A stretch of DNA of 61,217 nt from Mesostigma viride. Its lineage: Eukaryota > Streptophyta > Mesostigmatophyceae > Mesostigmatales > Mesostigmataceae. Every line of letters begins with the position of its first letter. The first letter of the stretch is position 1. Below the pieces are notes generated by a model. The model was given only the letters and a program-made list of their open reading frames with translations, was not told where the DNA came from and made no database searches. Location of the stretch: assembly GCA_009746045.1 (NCBI GenBank), contig RPFO01002261.1, positions 1-61,217 of the forward strand, read 5' to 3'. Shown one piece after another: positions 9,972 through 22,626 of the stretch. A program made the translations under genes and the position numbers.

Positions 9972-11297
9972 GGGGGGGGGCTGGCATGCTTGCGTGGGTG
10001 TGGGGGGGCCTCGCATGCGTGCGTGGGTGTGTGGGGGGCTCGCATGCGTGCGTGGGTGTGGGGGGGAGTGGCATGCATGCGTGGGTGTGGTGGGGGGCTG
10101 CCATGCATGCGTGGGGTTAGGGGGTGGCTGGCACGCGTGTGTGGGTTCGTGGGGTGGCTGCCATGCGTGCGTGGGTGTGTGGGGTGGCTGGCATGCGTAC
10201 GTGGGTGTGGGGGGTGGCTGGCATGCATAAGTGGGTTTGTGATGGGCTGGCATGCGTGCGTGGGTTGGTGGGGTGGCTGGCATGCATGCGTGCATGTGGG
10301 GGGTCGCTGGCATGCATGCGTGGGTTTGTGGGGTAGCTGGCATGCAGGCGTGGGTGTGGGAGGGGCTGGCATGCATGCGTGGGTGTGGGGGGTGGCTGGC
10401 ATGCATGCCTGCATGTGGGGTGGGGCTGGCATGCGTGCGTGGGTGTGTGGGGGGGCTCGCATGCGTGCGTGGGTGTGTGGGGGGCTCGCATGCGTGCGTG
10501 GGTGTGGGGGGGGAGTGGCATGCATGCGTGGGTGTGGTGGGGGGCTGCCATGCATGCGTGGGGTTAGGGGGGGGCTGGCACGCGTGTGTGGGTTGGTGGG
10601 GTGGCTGCCATGCGTGCGTGGGTGTGTGGGGTGGCTGGCATGCGTACGTGGGTGTGGGGGGTGGCTGGCATGCATAAGCGGGTTTGTGATGGGCTGGCAT
10701 GCGTGCGTGGGTTGGTGGGGTGGCTGGCATGCATGCGTGCATGTGGGGGGTCGCTGGCATGCATGCGTGGGTTTGTGGGGTAGCTGGCATGCGGGGGTGG
10801 GTGTGGGAGGGGCTGGCATTCATGCGTGGGTGTGGGGGGTGGCTGGCATGCATGCCTGCATGTGGGGTAGGGCTGGCATGCGTGCGTGGGTGTGGGGGGG
10901 GCTGCCATGCGTGTGTCGGGGGGCTGGCATGCGTGGGTGGTTGGCGGGGGAGTGGCATGCATGCGTGGGTGTGGTGGGGAGCTGCCATGCATGCGTGGTT
11001 TTAAGGGGGGGCTGGCACGCGTGCGTGGGTTCGTGGGGTGGCTGCCATGCGTGCGTGGGGGTGGGGGGTGGCTGGCATGCGTAAGTGGCTGTGGGGGTTG
11101 CTGGAATGCCTAAGTGGGTTGTGGGGTGGCTGGCATGCGTGCGTGGGTGTGGGGGTGGCTGGCATGCGTGCGTGGATTGGTGGGGTGGCTGGCATGCATG
11201 CGGGCATGTGGGGGGTGGCTGGAATCCATGCGTGGGTTTGTGGGGTATAGCTAACATGTGTGCGTGGGTGTGGGAGGGGCTGGCATGCATGCGTTGG
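9972..11297. repeat. Minisatellite array 2
   Basis: Same 30-bp family and three higher-order repeats, with CACGCGTG markers near 10132, 10580 and 11018. Distinguished from array 1 by G-run length and unit variants such as GGGGGTGGCTGGCACG. Most like array 9. Confidence 0.9.
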
Positions 11298-12400
11298 TTG
11301 ACATGCCATGGATGAAAAACGCCAAGAAGAGTATATGGCCCCGCTGCCACCAAAAATCACCTGGTTGATCAACCAAGGGGATAGCCTGCACAGTGAGACA
11401 CAAACACAGCAGACCCAGCAAAGCAAAATTCAGGTTGTAAGCGAGTGGAGATTACTTTTGACATGCTTGATGAAGAAATATATAACACACCTTCTATTGT
11501 CACACCTTCTATAAACAAATGGTTGATTGATCACCTTATACACCACGTAAACATGCTACCAGACGCGCTCTTCAGTCCAGTCAAAATCCACGTGCGAAGC
11601 AAGTCAGCTTACGCAGAAAGCACCATGAATGTCAGCCAGTACAGCAGTAAATGACGCCCCAAACCCGTGACCAGGCAAGCATCCAGAGGGGCTTTCACCG
11701 CCCAGTATATTCCAGAAAAAATCATCACAGATCCTTGGGCAACGGACGTTCACACAGGACATGCGAAGGACCATGAAGATGGCGTCCTGCACGGCTAAGA
11801 AAATAAAACGCAGACCCTTGCTACGCTATGTCTTTGCTGCGACTAGGTGGATTCGGCGAAATGGAAAGAACGCAACCATGAAAATGCATCAGAAAGAGAG
11901 CAGGTACTACCCCGGTCATCGAAACAAACGCCTCACCATCGGCATCGCCAGTTACGTCCCGTGGCAAAAAATCCAGCGTTCTTTCCAATATGATGTGGCG
12001 ACACCAGAAGCTCGTCGGCCACACCCCACGCCTTCCACGAACAGCAAACTGATTTCACTAGGCACCCAATACGTAAAGCAATTAAGCATGATACTACAAT
12101 ACCTAAATCTACAACGACATTCCATTTCCAGGTCGCCATAGCGACACGGACCTCTCCCACGCAGGTATCACTCCGTTGACGCACCTCCAGCTCAGAAAAT
12201 TTCGTACTTGCTCTTCAAACATAAAATATTGACGTATAAAACCATGGATGCGCATTCCCCATCCCGATTTTCTAGCCTACGTTGCCTGCCATCGCCAGCC
12301 AGCACAAGGAAAATTGCTTTTTCGCAGCACGTCACTTTGTTTTTCGCCCCGAGCATGCCGCACGCTTTGCCAACAATTCCCGGTTCCCACTGCCCAGCAA
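11298..12400 (+). repeat. Promoter body B1, copy 2
   Basis: TATA at 12235-12241. This is the most divergent full B1 copy: it has TCGTCGGCCACACCCCACGCC, ATGGATGCGCATTCC and a TTTTTC insertion in the exon segment near 12318. These approach the B2/B3 states, suggesting an older copy. Confidence 0.8.
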
Positions 12401-13121
12401 GACTTTTTTCGTTCCTAACTGAAAATTCCGTCTCTTTTGATTCTATTTCCCCTGTTCAGGTGTGAACGTTTCGGTTCAGCACGTAACTGTCATTTCGTCT
12501 CGCTTGCTTATCAAATTTGACATCCCACGTCCTGTGCCTTGAAAAGTTTTAGTACAGATATCGGTTCGCCAAGAATTTGTTTGACGCTTAAAAAAGTCAA
12601 CGCGCCGTAATTCCTGAGGCCGCGCGGATTGGCGAGACGCCCCACCTGCCCGCGAAACCCTGAACATGTTCAGCGTTTCAGACCCGTTCAGAACTTGTGA
12701 CAGTCGATCTCTAAGGTTTGGGGATTTTCTTTGTACTACGGCGATTGGCCATCTCGCAACGGTCCTGTACGTCGTCCGCTCCCGCGCTAGGGGGCGCGGG
12801 GGACGGCCCCACCTTCGGCCTACGGCCTCGGCCAAAGTTTTCGGGCTTCATAAATCGTAGTTACATTAGGGGACAAGAAAAAAGTGGGGGAGGGGGGGCT
12901 ATCGCCCCCCCTCCCCGACTTGAGAGGACGTGACTCGCCGCTAGCGGCCCAGAGGCCGATAGTCGACCTTCTGGGCGCCAACCGCACCGGCCCGCGCGAC
13001 GCGCCAAGACCCTTCCACGGAGGACGCGCGAGCGGACGATTCCGACCGGGACGAACCGCCGCCGTGCGCCACGCGCAACGGACCCTTCCCCGTGAACACC
13101 GTGGAAGCTCTCCGAGCGTGA
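12401..13121. repeat. C module 3
   Basis: It starts ACTTTTTTCGTTCCTAACTG directly after CAGCAAG, the uninterrupted state used to recognise the chimeric junctions at 21861, 30514 and 34475. Hairpin at 12887-12916; CTGAACATGTTCAG near 12660. Confidence 0.75.
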
Positions 13122-13245
13122 GATACTTGGAAATTTCGTCACGTTCGTATCGAAAATGAAATTTCTGACCGGCAAATTTTCAGCTCGGACTTGACCACAA
13201 TGAATTTCAGCATACCATTCGATTGAATTGAATTGAATTGAATTG

Positions 13246-13603
13246 TAACATAACTCCGTTGGGAGTATATGTAGCACATAGCCCAGAGAAGGGGCATATG
13301 GCCTATCATACATTCTAGGCTACTTCATGCAAGGGTGGGAATGTAAGCTACCCCTGCTCTAGGTGCACCAGGGCACCTGCACCCTCATGGTCTATCACGC
13401 TATGCCCAGGTAAGGGGGGAGCATGCCTGTGAGGGAGGAAGATCATCATGGCTATACAAGAGCTAGGACATGGCTTCTCGACAGAGAGCATCTCTCTGCA
13501 TGGCATAGCATGGCTCAATTCTTAATGCAACATCCATGGGGGTCCCGTTATAGGCAGGGCTTGGCTAAATTCTGTAGACAACATCCATGATGTAGACAAC
13601 ATA
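13246..13603. mobile_element. Unclassified 357-bp insert with one MITE-like end
   Basis: The left end TAACATAACTCCGTTGGGAG closely resembles the MITE terminus, but the interior differs (CCAGAGAAGGGGCATATGG, AGGTGCACCAGGGCACCTGC) and no matching right end is visible. A copy lies at 37324-37678. It is probably a truncated relative of the MITE. Confidence 0.4.
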
Positions 13604-13709
13604 CCATTCGATACAACAATGATATTTCGGCGTCGGATACTTGGAAATTTCGTTACGTTCGTATCGCCAGTGAAATTCTAACAAATTTTATCCTGAACTA
13701 TTTCGCATC

Positions 13710-13933
13710 ATAACATGACTCCGTTGGGAGATCATCATGTAGCACTGGCTAACATATTCCCTTGCTGGATGGATGGAGGTAGGTGAAGAATTAAACCTTT
13801 TTGAATGACCTTATTTGTCTAATTGTAATTGCCTAGCACAGTCTACCTAGAGGAGGGCCCTGATTGGCACAATTGTGGCCATGTACGTAATTATGCTACA
13901 TGTCGTACATGATCTCCCCACTAGTCATGTTAT
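13710..13933. mobile_element. MITE copy 2
   Basis: Same ends as copy 1; the right arm reads TCCCCACTAGTCATGTTAT. Followed 14 bases later by the intact TTAA target. Confidence 0.75.
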
Positions 13934-14297
13934 AATTTAATTTCATTTTAATGCTAGCATGCCTTGTTGCATGCCCTCAAAGCTAAAATTGTTTATCACA
14001 TGCAGAGAGAGCCCGCACAATGAATTTCAGCGTACCATTCATTAATTAATTATACCATGCGATATACTTTACAGATATTTCGCTGTCAAATACTTCGAAA
14101 TTTGGGTACTGCTTTTTGCAAGCCAGCCATAAGGACCAAACACTCCCATGCAAACTCCCATTTTCATCATTAATTAATATTCATTGAGTGGCAATCCTTT
14201 CATTCCTTTGTTCACACATGCACCATCCGTCATTCCCATTATTAAATTGAAAAAATTAAAACATAGCATGACTCCGTGGTGCCCACTATGACTTCAT

Positions 14298-15618
14298 GGG
14301 GGGGGCTGGCATGCTTGCGTGGGTGTGGGGGGCCTCGCATGCGTGCGTGGGTGTGGGGGGGGCTCGCATGCGTGCGTGGGTGTGGGGGGGAGTGGCATGC
14401 ATGCGTGGGTGTGGTGGGGGGCTGCCATGCATGCGTGGGGTTAGGAGGGGCTGGCACGCGTGTGTGGGTTCGTGGGGTGGCTGCCATGCGTGCGTGGGTG
14501 TGTGGGGTGGCTGGCATGCGTACGTGGGTGTGGGGGGTGGCTGGCATGCATAAGTGGGTTTGTAATGGGCTGGCATGCGTGCGTGGGTTGGTGGGGTGGC
14601 TGGCATGCATGCGTGCATGTGGGGGGTCGCTGGCATGCATGCGTGGGTTTGTGGGGTAGCTGGCATGCAGGCGTGGGTGTGGGAGGGGCTGGCATGCATG
14701 CGTGGGTGTGGGGGGTGGCTGGCATGCATGCCTGCATGTGGGGTGGGGCTGGCATGCGTGCGTGGGTGTGGGGGGGGCTCGCATGCGTGCGTGGGTGTGG
14801 GGGGGGCTCGCATGCGTGCGTGGGTGTGGGGGGGAGTGGCATGCATGCGTGGGTGTGGTGGGGGGCTGCCATGCATGCATGGGGTTAGGGGGGGCTGGCA
14901 CGCGTGTGTGGGTTGGTAGGGTGGCTGCCATGCGTGCGTGGGTGTGTGGGGTGGCTGGCATGCGTACGTGGGTGTGGGGGGTGGCTGGCATGCATAAGTG
15001 GGTTTGTGATGGGCTGGCATGCGTGCGTGGGTTGGTGGGGTGGCTGGCATGCATGCGTGCATGTGGGGGGTCGCTGGCATGCATGCGTGGGTTTGTGGGG
15101 TAGCTGGCATGCGGGCGTGGGTGTGGGAGGGGCTGGCATGCATGCGTGGGTGTGGGGGGTGGCTGGCATGCATGCCTGCATGTGGGGTAGGGCTGGCATG
15201 CGTGCGTGGGTGTGGGGGGGGCTGCCATGCGTGTGTCGGGGGGCTGGCATGCGTGGGTGGTTGGCAGGGGGAGTGGCATGCATGCGTGGGTGTGGTGGGG
15301 AGCTGCCATGCATGCGTGGTTTTAAGGGGGGGCTGGCACGCGTGCGTGGGTTCGTGGGGTGGCTGCCATGCGTGCGTGGGGGTGGGGGGTGGCTGGCATG
15401 CGTAAGTGGCTGTGGGGGTTGCTGGAATGCATAAGTGGGTTGTGGGGTGGCTGGCATGCGTGCGTGGGTGTGGGGGTGGCTGGCATGCGTGCGTGGATTG
15501 GTGGGGTGGCTGGCATGCATGCGGGCATGTGGGGGGTGGCTGGAATCCATGCGTGGGTTTGTGGGGTATAGCTAACATGTGTGCGTGGGTGTGGGAGGGG
15601 CTGGCATGCATGCGTTGG
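14298..15618. repeat. Minisatellite array 3
   Basis: Three higher-order repeats, markers CACGCGTG near 14455, 14900 and 15338. Variants GTTAGGAGGGGC and TTTGTAATGGGC are shared with arrays 5 and 8. Confidence 0.9.
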
Positions 15619-16700
15619 TTGACATGCCATGGATGAAAAATGCCAAGAAGAGTATATGGCCCCGCTGCCATCACCTGGTTGATCAACCAAGGGGATAGCC
15701 TGCACAGTGAGACACAAACACAGCAGACCCAGCAAAGCAAAATTCAGGTTGTTAGCGAGTGGAGATTACTTTTGACATGCTTGATGAAGAAATATATAAC
15801 ACACCTTCTATTGTCACACCTTCTATAAACAAATGGTTGATTGATCACCTTATACACCACGTAAACATGCTACCAGACGCGCTCTTCAGTCCAGTCAAAA
15901 TCCACGTGCGAAGCAAGTCAGCTTACGCAGAAAGCACCATGAATGTCAGCCAGTACAGCAGTAAATGACGCCCCAAACCCGTGACCAGGCAAGCATCCAG
16001 AGGGGCTTTCACCGCCCAGTATATTCCAGAAAAAAGCATCACAGATCCTTGGGCAACGGACGTTCACACAGGACATGCGAAGGACCATGAAGATGGCGTC
16101 CTGCACGGCTAAGAAAATAAAACGCAGACCCTTGCTACGCTATGTCTTTGCTGCGACTAGGTGGATTCGGCGAAATGGAAAGAACGCAACCATGAAAATG
16201 CATCAGAAAGAGAGCAGGTACTACCCCGGTCATCGAAACAAACGCCTCACCATCGGCATCGCCGGTTACGTCCCGTGGCAAAAAATCCAGCGTTCTTTCC
16301 AATATGATGTGGCGACAGCAGAAGCTCGTTGGCCACACCCCAAGCCTTCCACGAACAGCAAACTGATTTCACTAGGCACCCAATACGTAAAGCAGTTAAG
16401 CATGATACTACAATACCCAAATCTACAACGACATTCCATTTCCAGGTCGCCATAGCGACACGGACCTCTCCCACGCAGGTATAATCACTCCGTTGACGCA
16501 CCTCCAGCTCATAAAATTTCGCACTTGCTCTTCAAACATAAAATTTTGACGTATAAAACCATGGCTGCGCATTCCCCATCCCAATTTTCTAGCCTACGTT
16601 GCCTGCCATCGCCAGCCAGCACAAGGAAAATTGCTCGCGCAGCACGTCACTTTGTTTTTCGCCCCGAGCATGCCGCACGCTTTGCCAATAATTCCCAGTT
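15619..16700 (+). repeat. Promoter body B1, copy 3
   Basis: TATA at 16552-16558. Lacks CCAAAAATCA before CACCTGGTTGATC and has GGTATAATCACTCC; both are shared only with copy 8 (41430-42511). Confidence 0.8.
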
Positions 16701-17582
16701 CTGTGTCATTTCTCACGTATTCTAGTTATTTAGTTCTTTAGTTAGTTATTAAGTTAGTTATTTAGTTAGTAATTTACTTACTTACTTAGTCTCGTCTGAT
16801 TCTATTTCCCCTATTCAGGTGTGAACGTTTCCGTTCATCACATCTTTAAACGCTTCATGAACGTTTTCGTTCGTAACGGTAAATTCCGTCTCGTTTGATT
16901 CTATTTCCCCTGTTCAGGCGCGAACGTTTCCGTTCAGCACGTAACTGTCATTTCGTCCCGCTTGCTTATCAAATTTGACATCCCACGTCCTGTGCCCCGA
17001 AAAGTTTTAGTACAGATATCGGTTCGCCAGTAGCTTGTTTGACGCTTAAAATAGTCAACGCGCCGTAATGTCCTGAGGCCGCGCGGATTGGCGAGACGCC
17101 CCACCTGCCCGCGAAACCCTGAACATGTTCAGCGTTTCAGACCCCGTTCAGGAAAACACGACACTCGATCTCCAAGGTTTGGGGATTTTCTTTGTACTAC
17201 GCGATTGGCCATCTCGCTACGGTCCTGTACGTCGTCCGCTCCCGCGCTAGGGGGCGCGGGGGACGGCCCCACCTTCGGCCTACGGCCGCGGCCAAAGTTT
17301 TCGGGCGTCATAAATCGTAGTTACTAGTAGGGGACAAGAAAAAAGTGGGGGAGGGGGGGCTATCGCCCCCCTCCCCGACTTGAGAGGACGTGACTCGCCG
17401 CTAGCGGCCCAGAGGCCGATAGTCGACCTTCTGGGCGCCAACCGCACCGGCCCGCGCGACGCGCCAAGACCCTTCCACGGAGGACGCGCGAGCGGACGAT
17501 TCCGACCGGGACGAACCGCCGCCGTGCGCCACGCGCAACGGACCCTTCCCCGTCAACACCGTGGAAGCTCTACGAGCGTGAG
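16701..17582. repeat. C module 4 with TTAG microsatellite
   Basis: TTAG run at 16723-16789. Hairpin at 17348-17376 has only six C in the right arm against seven G, so the stem is imperfect. Exon-side variant TCAGGAAAACACGACACTCG. Confidence 0.7.
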
Positions 17583-18049
17583 ATACTTGAAAATTTCGTC
17601 ACGTTCGTATCGAAATTAAAATTTCTGACAAATTTGTCAGCTCGGACTTAACCACAATGAATTTGAGCATACCATTCGATACAACAATGATATTTCGGCG
17701 TCAGATACTTGGAAATTTCGTTACGTTCGTATCGCCAGTGAAATTCTGACAAATTTCTCCGCTCGGACTGAACCACAATGAATTTCAGCATAGCATGCGA
17801 TATACTTTAGAGATATTTCGGTGGAAGATACTTGGAAATTTCGTTACGTTCGTATTTCCAATTTCACCCCACCCTGACTGAACGCCTGTTAGGCTCTGAA
17901 CCTTCCACCCGTCCTGAAAATTGGATCCATCCGTTCAGAAAATCGCATTCTATATTTTTCGAACTGAACATACCGTCGTCTTACCGTTCTGAAATTTATC
18001 GACTCCTTATGTAAACTACTCGACCATTAAGTAGGCGTTCTTGTGCGCC
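17583..18049. repeat. D satellite with extra unit
   Basis: Three D-type units in a row, the last with AGATATTTCGGTGGAAGATAC, then a segment rich in CTGAAC/GTTCAG words (17880-18000). Matches 36121-36600. Confidence 0.65.
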
Positions 18050-18663
18050 AGCTCGTATCCTCTACTAAATTCTACAAAGGCCTGGGATGTTTGGGAGAGA
18101 TTGGTTCGCGACTTTTTGTTTGACGATTAAAAAAGTCAAAGCGCCGTACCGTCCTGAGGCCGCGCGGATTGGCGAGACGCCCCACCTGCCCGCGAAACCC
18201 TGAACGTGTTCAGCGTTTCAGCACCCGTTCAGAATACCTCAGACTCGATCTCCAAGGTTTGGGGATTTTCTTTGTACTACGCGATTGGCCATCTCGCTAC
18301 GGTCCTGGACGTCGTCCGCTCCCGCGCTAGGGGGCGCGGGGGACGGCCCCACCTTCGGCCTACGGCCGCGGCCAAAGTTTTCGGGCTTCATAAATCGTAG
18401 TTACATTAGGGGACAAGAAAAAAGTGGGGGAGGGGGGGCTATCGCCCCCCTCCCCGACTTGAGAGGACGTGACTCGCCGCTAGCGGCCCAGAGGCCGATA
18501 GTCGACCTTCTGGGCGCCAACCGCACCGGCCCGCGCGACGCGCCAAGACCCTTCCACGGAGGACGCGCGGGCGGACGATTCCGACCGGGACGAACCGCCG
18601 CCGTGCGCCACGCGCAACGGACCCTTCCCCGTCAACACCGTGGAAGCTCTCCGAGCGTGAGAT
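18050..18663. repeat. C module 4b (extra copy)
   Basis: A second C module without an array or body before it. Hairpin at 18427-18455 with six C in the right arm. Contains CTGAACGTGTTCAG, where the palindrome centre has mutated. Confidence 0.7.
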
Positions 18664-19438
18664 ACTTGGAAATTTCGTCACGTTCGTATCGAAAATGAAA
18701 TTTCTGACAAATTTATCAGCTCGGACTTGACCACAATGAATTTCAGCATACCATTCGATACAACAATGATATTTCGGCGTCGGATACTTGGAAATTTCGT
18801 TACGTTCGTATCGCCAGTGAAATTCTGACAAATTTTATCCTGAACTATTTCGCATCATAACATGACTCCGTTGGGAGATCATCATGTAGCACTGGCTAAC
18901 ATATTCCCTTGCTGGATGGATGGAGGTAGGTGAAGAATTAAACCTTTTTTGACCTTATTTGTCTAATTGTAATTGCCTAGCACAGTCTACCTAGAGGAGG
19001 GCCCTGATTGGACAATTGTGGCCATGTACGTAATTATGCTACATGTCGTACATGATCTCCCAACAAGTCATGTTATAATTTAATTTCATTTCAATGCTAG
19101 CATGTCTTGTTGCATGCCCTCAAAGCTAAAATTGTTTATCACGTGCAGAGAGAGCCCGCACAATGAATTTCAGCGTACCATTCATTAATTAATTATACCA
19201 TGCGATATACTTTACAGATATTTCGCTGTCAAATACTTCGAAATTCGGGTACTGCTTTTTGCAAGCCAGCCATAAGGACCAAACACTCCCATGCAAACTC
19301 CCATTTTCATCATTAATTAATATTCATTGAGTGGCAATCCTTTCATTCCTTTGTTCACACATGCACCATCCGTCATTCCCATTATTAAATTGAAAAAATT
19401 AAATCATAGCATGACTCCGTGGTGCCCACTATGACTTC
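18664..19438. repeat. AT-rich spacer 4
   Basis: D satellite, MITE copy 3 and E. E has the variants CATTTCAATGCTAG and GAAATTCGGGTAC, shared with spacers 6, 7 and 10. Confidence 0.75.
18857..19076. mobile_element. MITE copy 3
   Basis: About 220 bp; right arm TCCCAACAAGTCATGTTAT, internal deletion of GAAT after ACCTTTTT. This sub-type recurs in copies 5, 6 and 8. Confidence 0.75.
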
Positions 19439-20762
19439 ATGGGGGGGGCTGGCATGCTTGCGTGGGTGTGGGGGGGCCTCGCATGCGTGCGTGGGTGTGG
19501 GGGGGGCTCGCATGCGTGCGTGGGTGTGGGGGGGAGTGGCATGCATGCGTGGGTGTGGTGGGGGGCTGCCATGCATGCGTGGGGTTAGGGGGGGGCTGGC
19601 ACGCGTGTGTGGGTTCGTGGGGTGGCTGCCATGCGTGCGTGGGTGTGTGGGGTGGCTGGCATGCGTAAGTGGGTGTGGGGGGTGGCATGCGTGCATGGGT
19701 TTGTGATGGGCTGGCATGCATGCGTGGGTTTGGGGGGGAGCTGCCATGCACGCATGGGTGTGGGGGGGAGTGGCATGCATGCGTGGGTGTGGTGGGGAGC
19801 TGCCATGCGTACGTTGGTGACGGGGGTGGCTGGCATGCATAAGTGGGTTGGTGGGGTGGCTGGCATGCATGCGTGCATGTGGGGGGGGCTGGCATGCGTG
19901 CGTGGGTGTGTGGGGGGGCTCGCATGCGTGCGTGGGTGTGTGGGGGGGCTCGCATGCGTGCGTGGGTGTGGGGGGGAGTGGCATGCATGCGTGGGTGTGG
20001 TGGGGGGCTGCCATGCATGCGTGGGGTTAGGGGGGGGCTGGCACGCGTGTGTGGGTTGGTGGGGTGGCTGCCATGCGTGCGTGGGTGTGTGGGGTGGCTG
20101 GCATGCGTACGTGGGTGTGGGGGGTGGCTGGCATGCATAAGCGGGTTTGTGATGGGCTGGCATGCGTGCGTGGGTTGGTGGGGTGGCTGGCATGCATGCG
20201 TGCATGTGGGGGGTCGCTGGCATGCATGCGTGGGTTTGTGGGGTAGCTGGCATGCGGGGGTGGGTGTGGGAGGGGCTGGCATGCATGCGTGGGTGTGGGG
20301 GGTGGCTGGCATGCATGCCTGCATGTGGGGTAGGGCTGGCATGCGTGCGTGGGTGTGTGGGGGGGCTGCCATGCGTGTGTCGGGGGGCTGGCATGCGTGG
20401 GTGGTTGGCGGGGGGAGTGGCATGCATGCGTGGGTGTGGTGGGGAGCTGCCATGCATGCGTGGTTTTAAGGGGGGGCTGGCACGCGTGCGTGGGTTCGTG
20501 GGGTGGCTGCCATGCGTGCGTGGGTGTGGGGGGTGGCTGGCATGCGTAAGTGGCTGTGGGGGTTGCTGGAATGCATAAGTGGGTTGTGGGGTGGCTGGCA
20601 TGCGTGCGTGGGTGTGGGGGTGGCTGGCATGCGTGCGTGGATTGGTGGGGTGGCTGGCATGCATGCGGGCATGTGGGGGGTGGCTGGAATCCATGCGTGG
20701 GTTTGTGGGGTATAGCTAACATGTGTGCGTGGGTGTGGGAGGGGCTGGCATGCATGCGTTGG
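19439..20762. repeat. Minisatellite array 4
   Basis: Its first higher-order repeat is a distinct type containing GTGACGGGGGTGGC and CATGCACGCATGGG, units also seen in the diverged array 12. The rest is like array 1. Same type as arrays 6, 7 and 10. Confidence 0.9.
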
Positions 20763-21864
20763 TTGACATGCCATGGATGAAAAACACCAAGAAGAGTATA
20801 TGGCCCCGCTGCCACCAAAAATCACCTGGTTGATCAACCAAGGGGATAGCCTGCACAGTGAGACACAAACACAGCAGACCCAGCAAAGCAAAATTCAGGT
20901 TGTAAGCGAGTGGAGATTACTTTTGACATGCTTGATGAAGAAATATATAACACACCTTCTATTGTCACACCTTCTATAAACAAATGGTTGATTGATCACC
21001 TTATACACCACGTAAACATGCTACCAGACGCGCTCTTCAGTCCAGTCAAAATCCACGTGCGAAGCAAGTCAGCTTACGCAGAAAGCACCATGAATGTCAG
21101 CGAGTACAGCAGTAAATGACGCCCCAAACCCGTGACCAGGCAAGCATCCAGAGGGGCTTTCACCGCCCAGTATATTCCAGAAAAAAGCATCACAGATCCT
21201 TGGGCAACGGACGTTCACACAGGACATGCGAAGGACCATGAAGATGGCGTCCTGCACGGCTAATCTGCGTTTTTAAAAACCCTTGCTACGCTATGTCTTT
21301 GCTGCGACTAGGTGGATTCGGCGAAATGGAAAGAACGCAACCATGAAAATGCATCAGAAAGAGAGCAGGTACTACCCCGGTCATCGAAACAAACGCCTCA
21401 CAATCGGCATCGCCGGTTACGTCCCGTGGCAAAAAATCCAGCGTTCTTTCCAATATGATGCGGCGACAGCAGAAGCTCGTTGGCCACACCCCAAGCCTTC
21501 CACGAACAGCAAACTGATTTCACTAGGCATCCAATACGTAAAGCAGTTAAGCATGATACTACAATACCTAAATCTACAACGACATTCCATTTCCAGGTCG
21601 CCATAGCGACACGGACCTCTCCCACGCAGGTATCACTCCGTTGACGCACCTCCAGCTCATAAAATTTCGCACTTGCTCTTCAAACATAAAATTTTGACGT
21701 ATAAAACCATGGCTGCGCATTCCCCATCCCAATTTTCTAGCCTACGTTGCCTGCCATCGCCAGCCAGCACAAGGAAAATTGCTCGCGCAGCACGTCACTT
21801 TGTTTTTCGCCCCGAGCATGCCGCACGCTTTGCCAATAATTCCCAGTTCCCACTGCCCAGCAAG
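20763..21864 (+). repeat. Promoter body B1, copy 4
   Basis: TATA at 21700-21706. A private change, GGCTAATCTGCGTTTTTAAAAACCC (split as GGCTAATCTGCG, then TTTTTAAAAACCC) near 21258, replaces GGCTAAGAAAATAAAACGCAGACCC. It is shared only with copies 6 and 7 and truncates the 126-codon frame. Confidence 0.8.
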
Positions 21865-22626
21865 AAAAAAGTGGGGGAGGGGGGGCTATCGCTAACTGAA
21901 AATTCCGTCTCGTTTGATTCTATTTCCCCTGTTCAGGCGCGAACGTTTCCGTTCAGCACGGCTGAAAACGCTTTCCTTCAGAACTGTCATTTCGTCTCGC
22001 TTGCTTATCAAATTTGACATCCCACGTCCTGTGCCTTGAAAAGTTTTAGTACAGATATCAGTTCGCGACTTTTTGTTTGACGCTTAAAAGAGTCAACGCG
22101 CCGTAATGTCCTGAGGCCGCGCGGATTGGCGAGACGCCCCACCTGCCCGCAAAAGTCTGAACATGTTCAGCGTTTCAGCACCCGTTCAGAATTCCTGAGA
22201 CTCGATCTCCAAGGTTTGGGGATTTTCTTTGTACTACGCCGACTGGCCATCTCGCTACGGTCCTGGACGTCGTCCGCTCCCGCGCTAGGGGGCGCGGGGG
22301 ACGGCCCCACTTCCGGCCTACGGCCGCGGCCAAAGTTTTCGGGCGTCATAAATCGTAGTTACTAGTAGGGGACAAGAAAAAAGTGGGGGAGGGGGGGCTA
22401 TCGCCCCCCCTCCCCGACTTGAGAGGACGTGACTCGCCGCTAGCGGCCCAGAGGCCGATAGTCGACCTTCTGGGCGCCAACCGCACCGGCCCGCGCGACG
22501 CGCCAAGACCCTTCCACGGAGGACGCGCGAGCGGACGATTCCGACCGGGACGAACCGCCGCCGTGCGCCACGCGCAACGGACCCTTCCCCGTGAACACCG
22601 TGGAAGCTCTCCGACTAGCGTGAGAT
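21865..22626. repeat. C module 5 with half-hairpin insertion
   Basis: Bases 21861-21891 carry CAAGAAAAAAGTGGGGG, AGGGGGGGC and TATCG, the left arm and loop of the C hairpin, in place of ACTTTTTTCGTTC. The full hairpin is further on, at 22386-22415. ACTAG has been inserted near 22614. Confidence 0.75.

Larger units (their letters stand above)
13122..14297. repeat. AT-rich spacer 3
   Basis: D satellite with a (TTGAA)n run at about 13222-13245, a ~357-bp unique block (13246-13603), a second D fragment, MITE (13710-13933) and E. It holds the empty TTAA site (13948-13951) for the piggyBac-like element. Confidence 0.75.
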
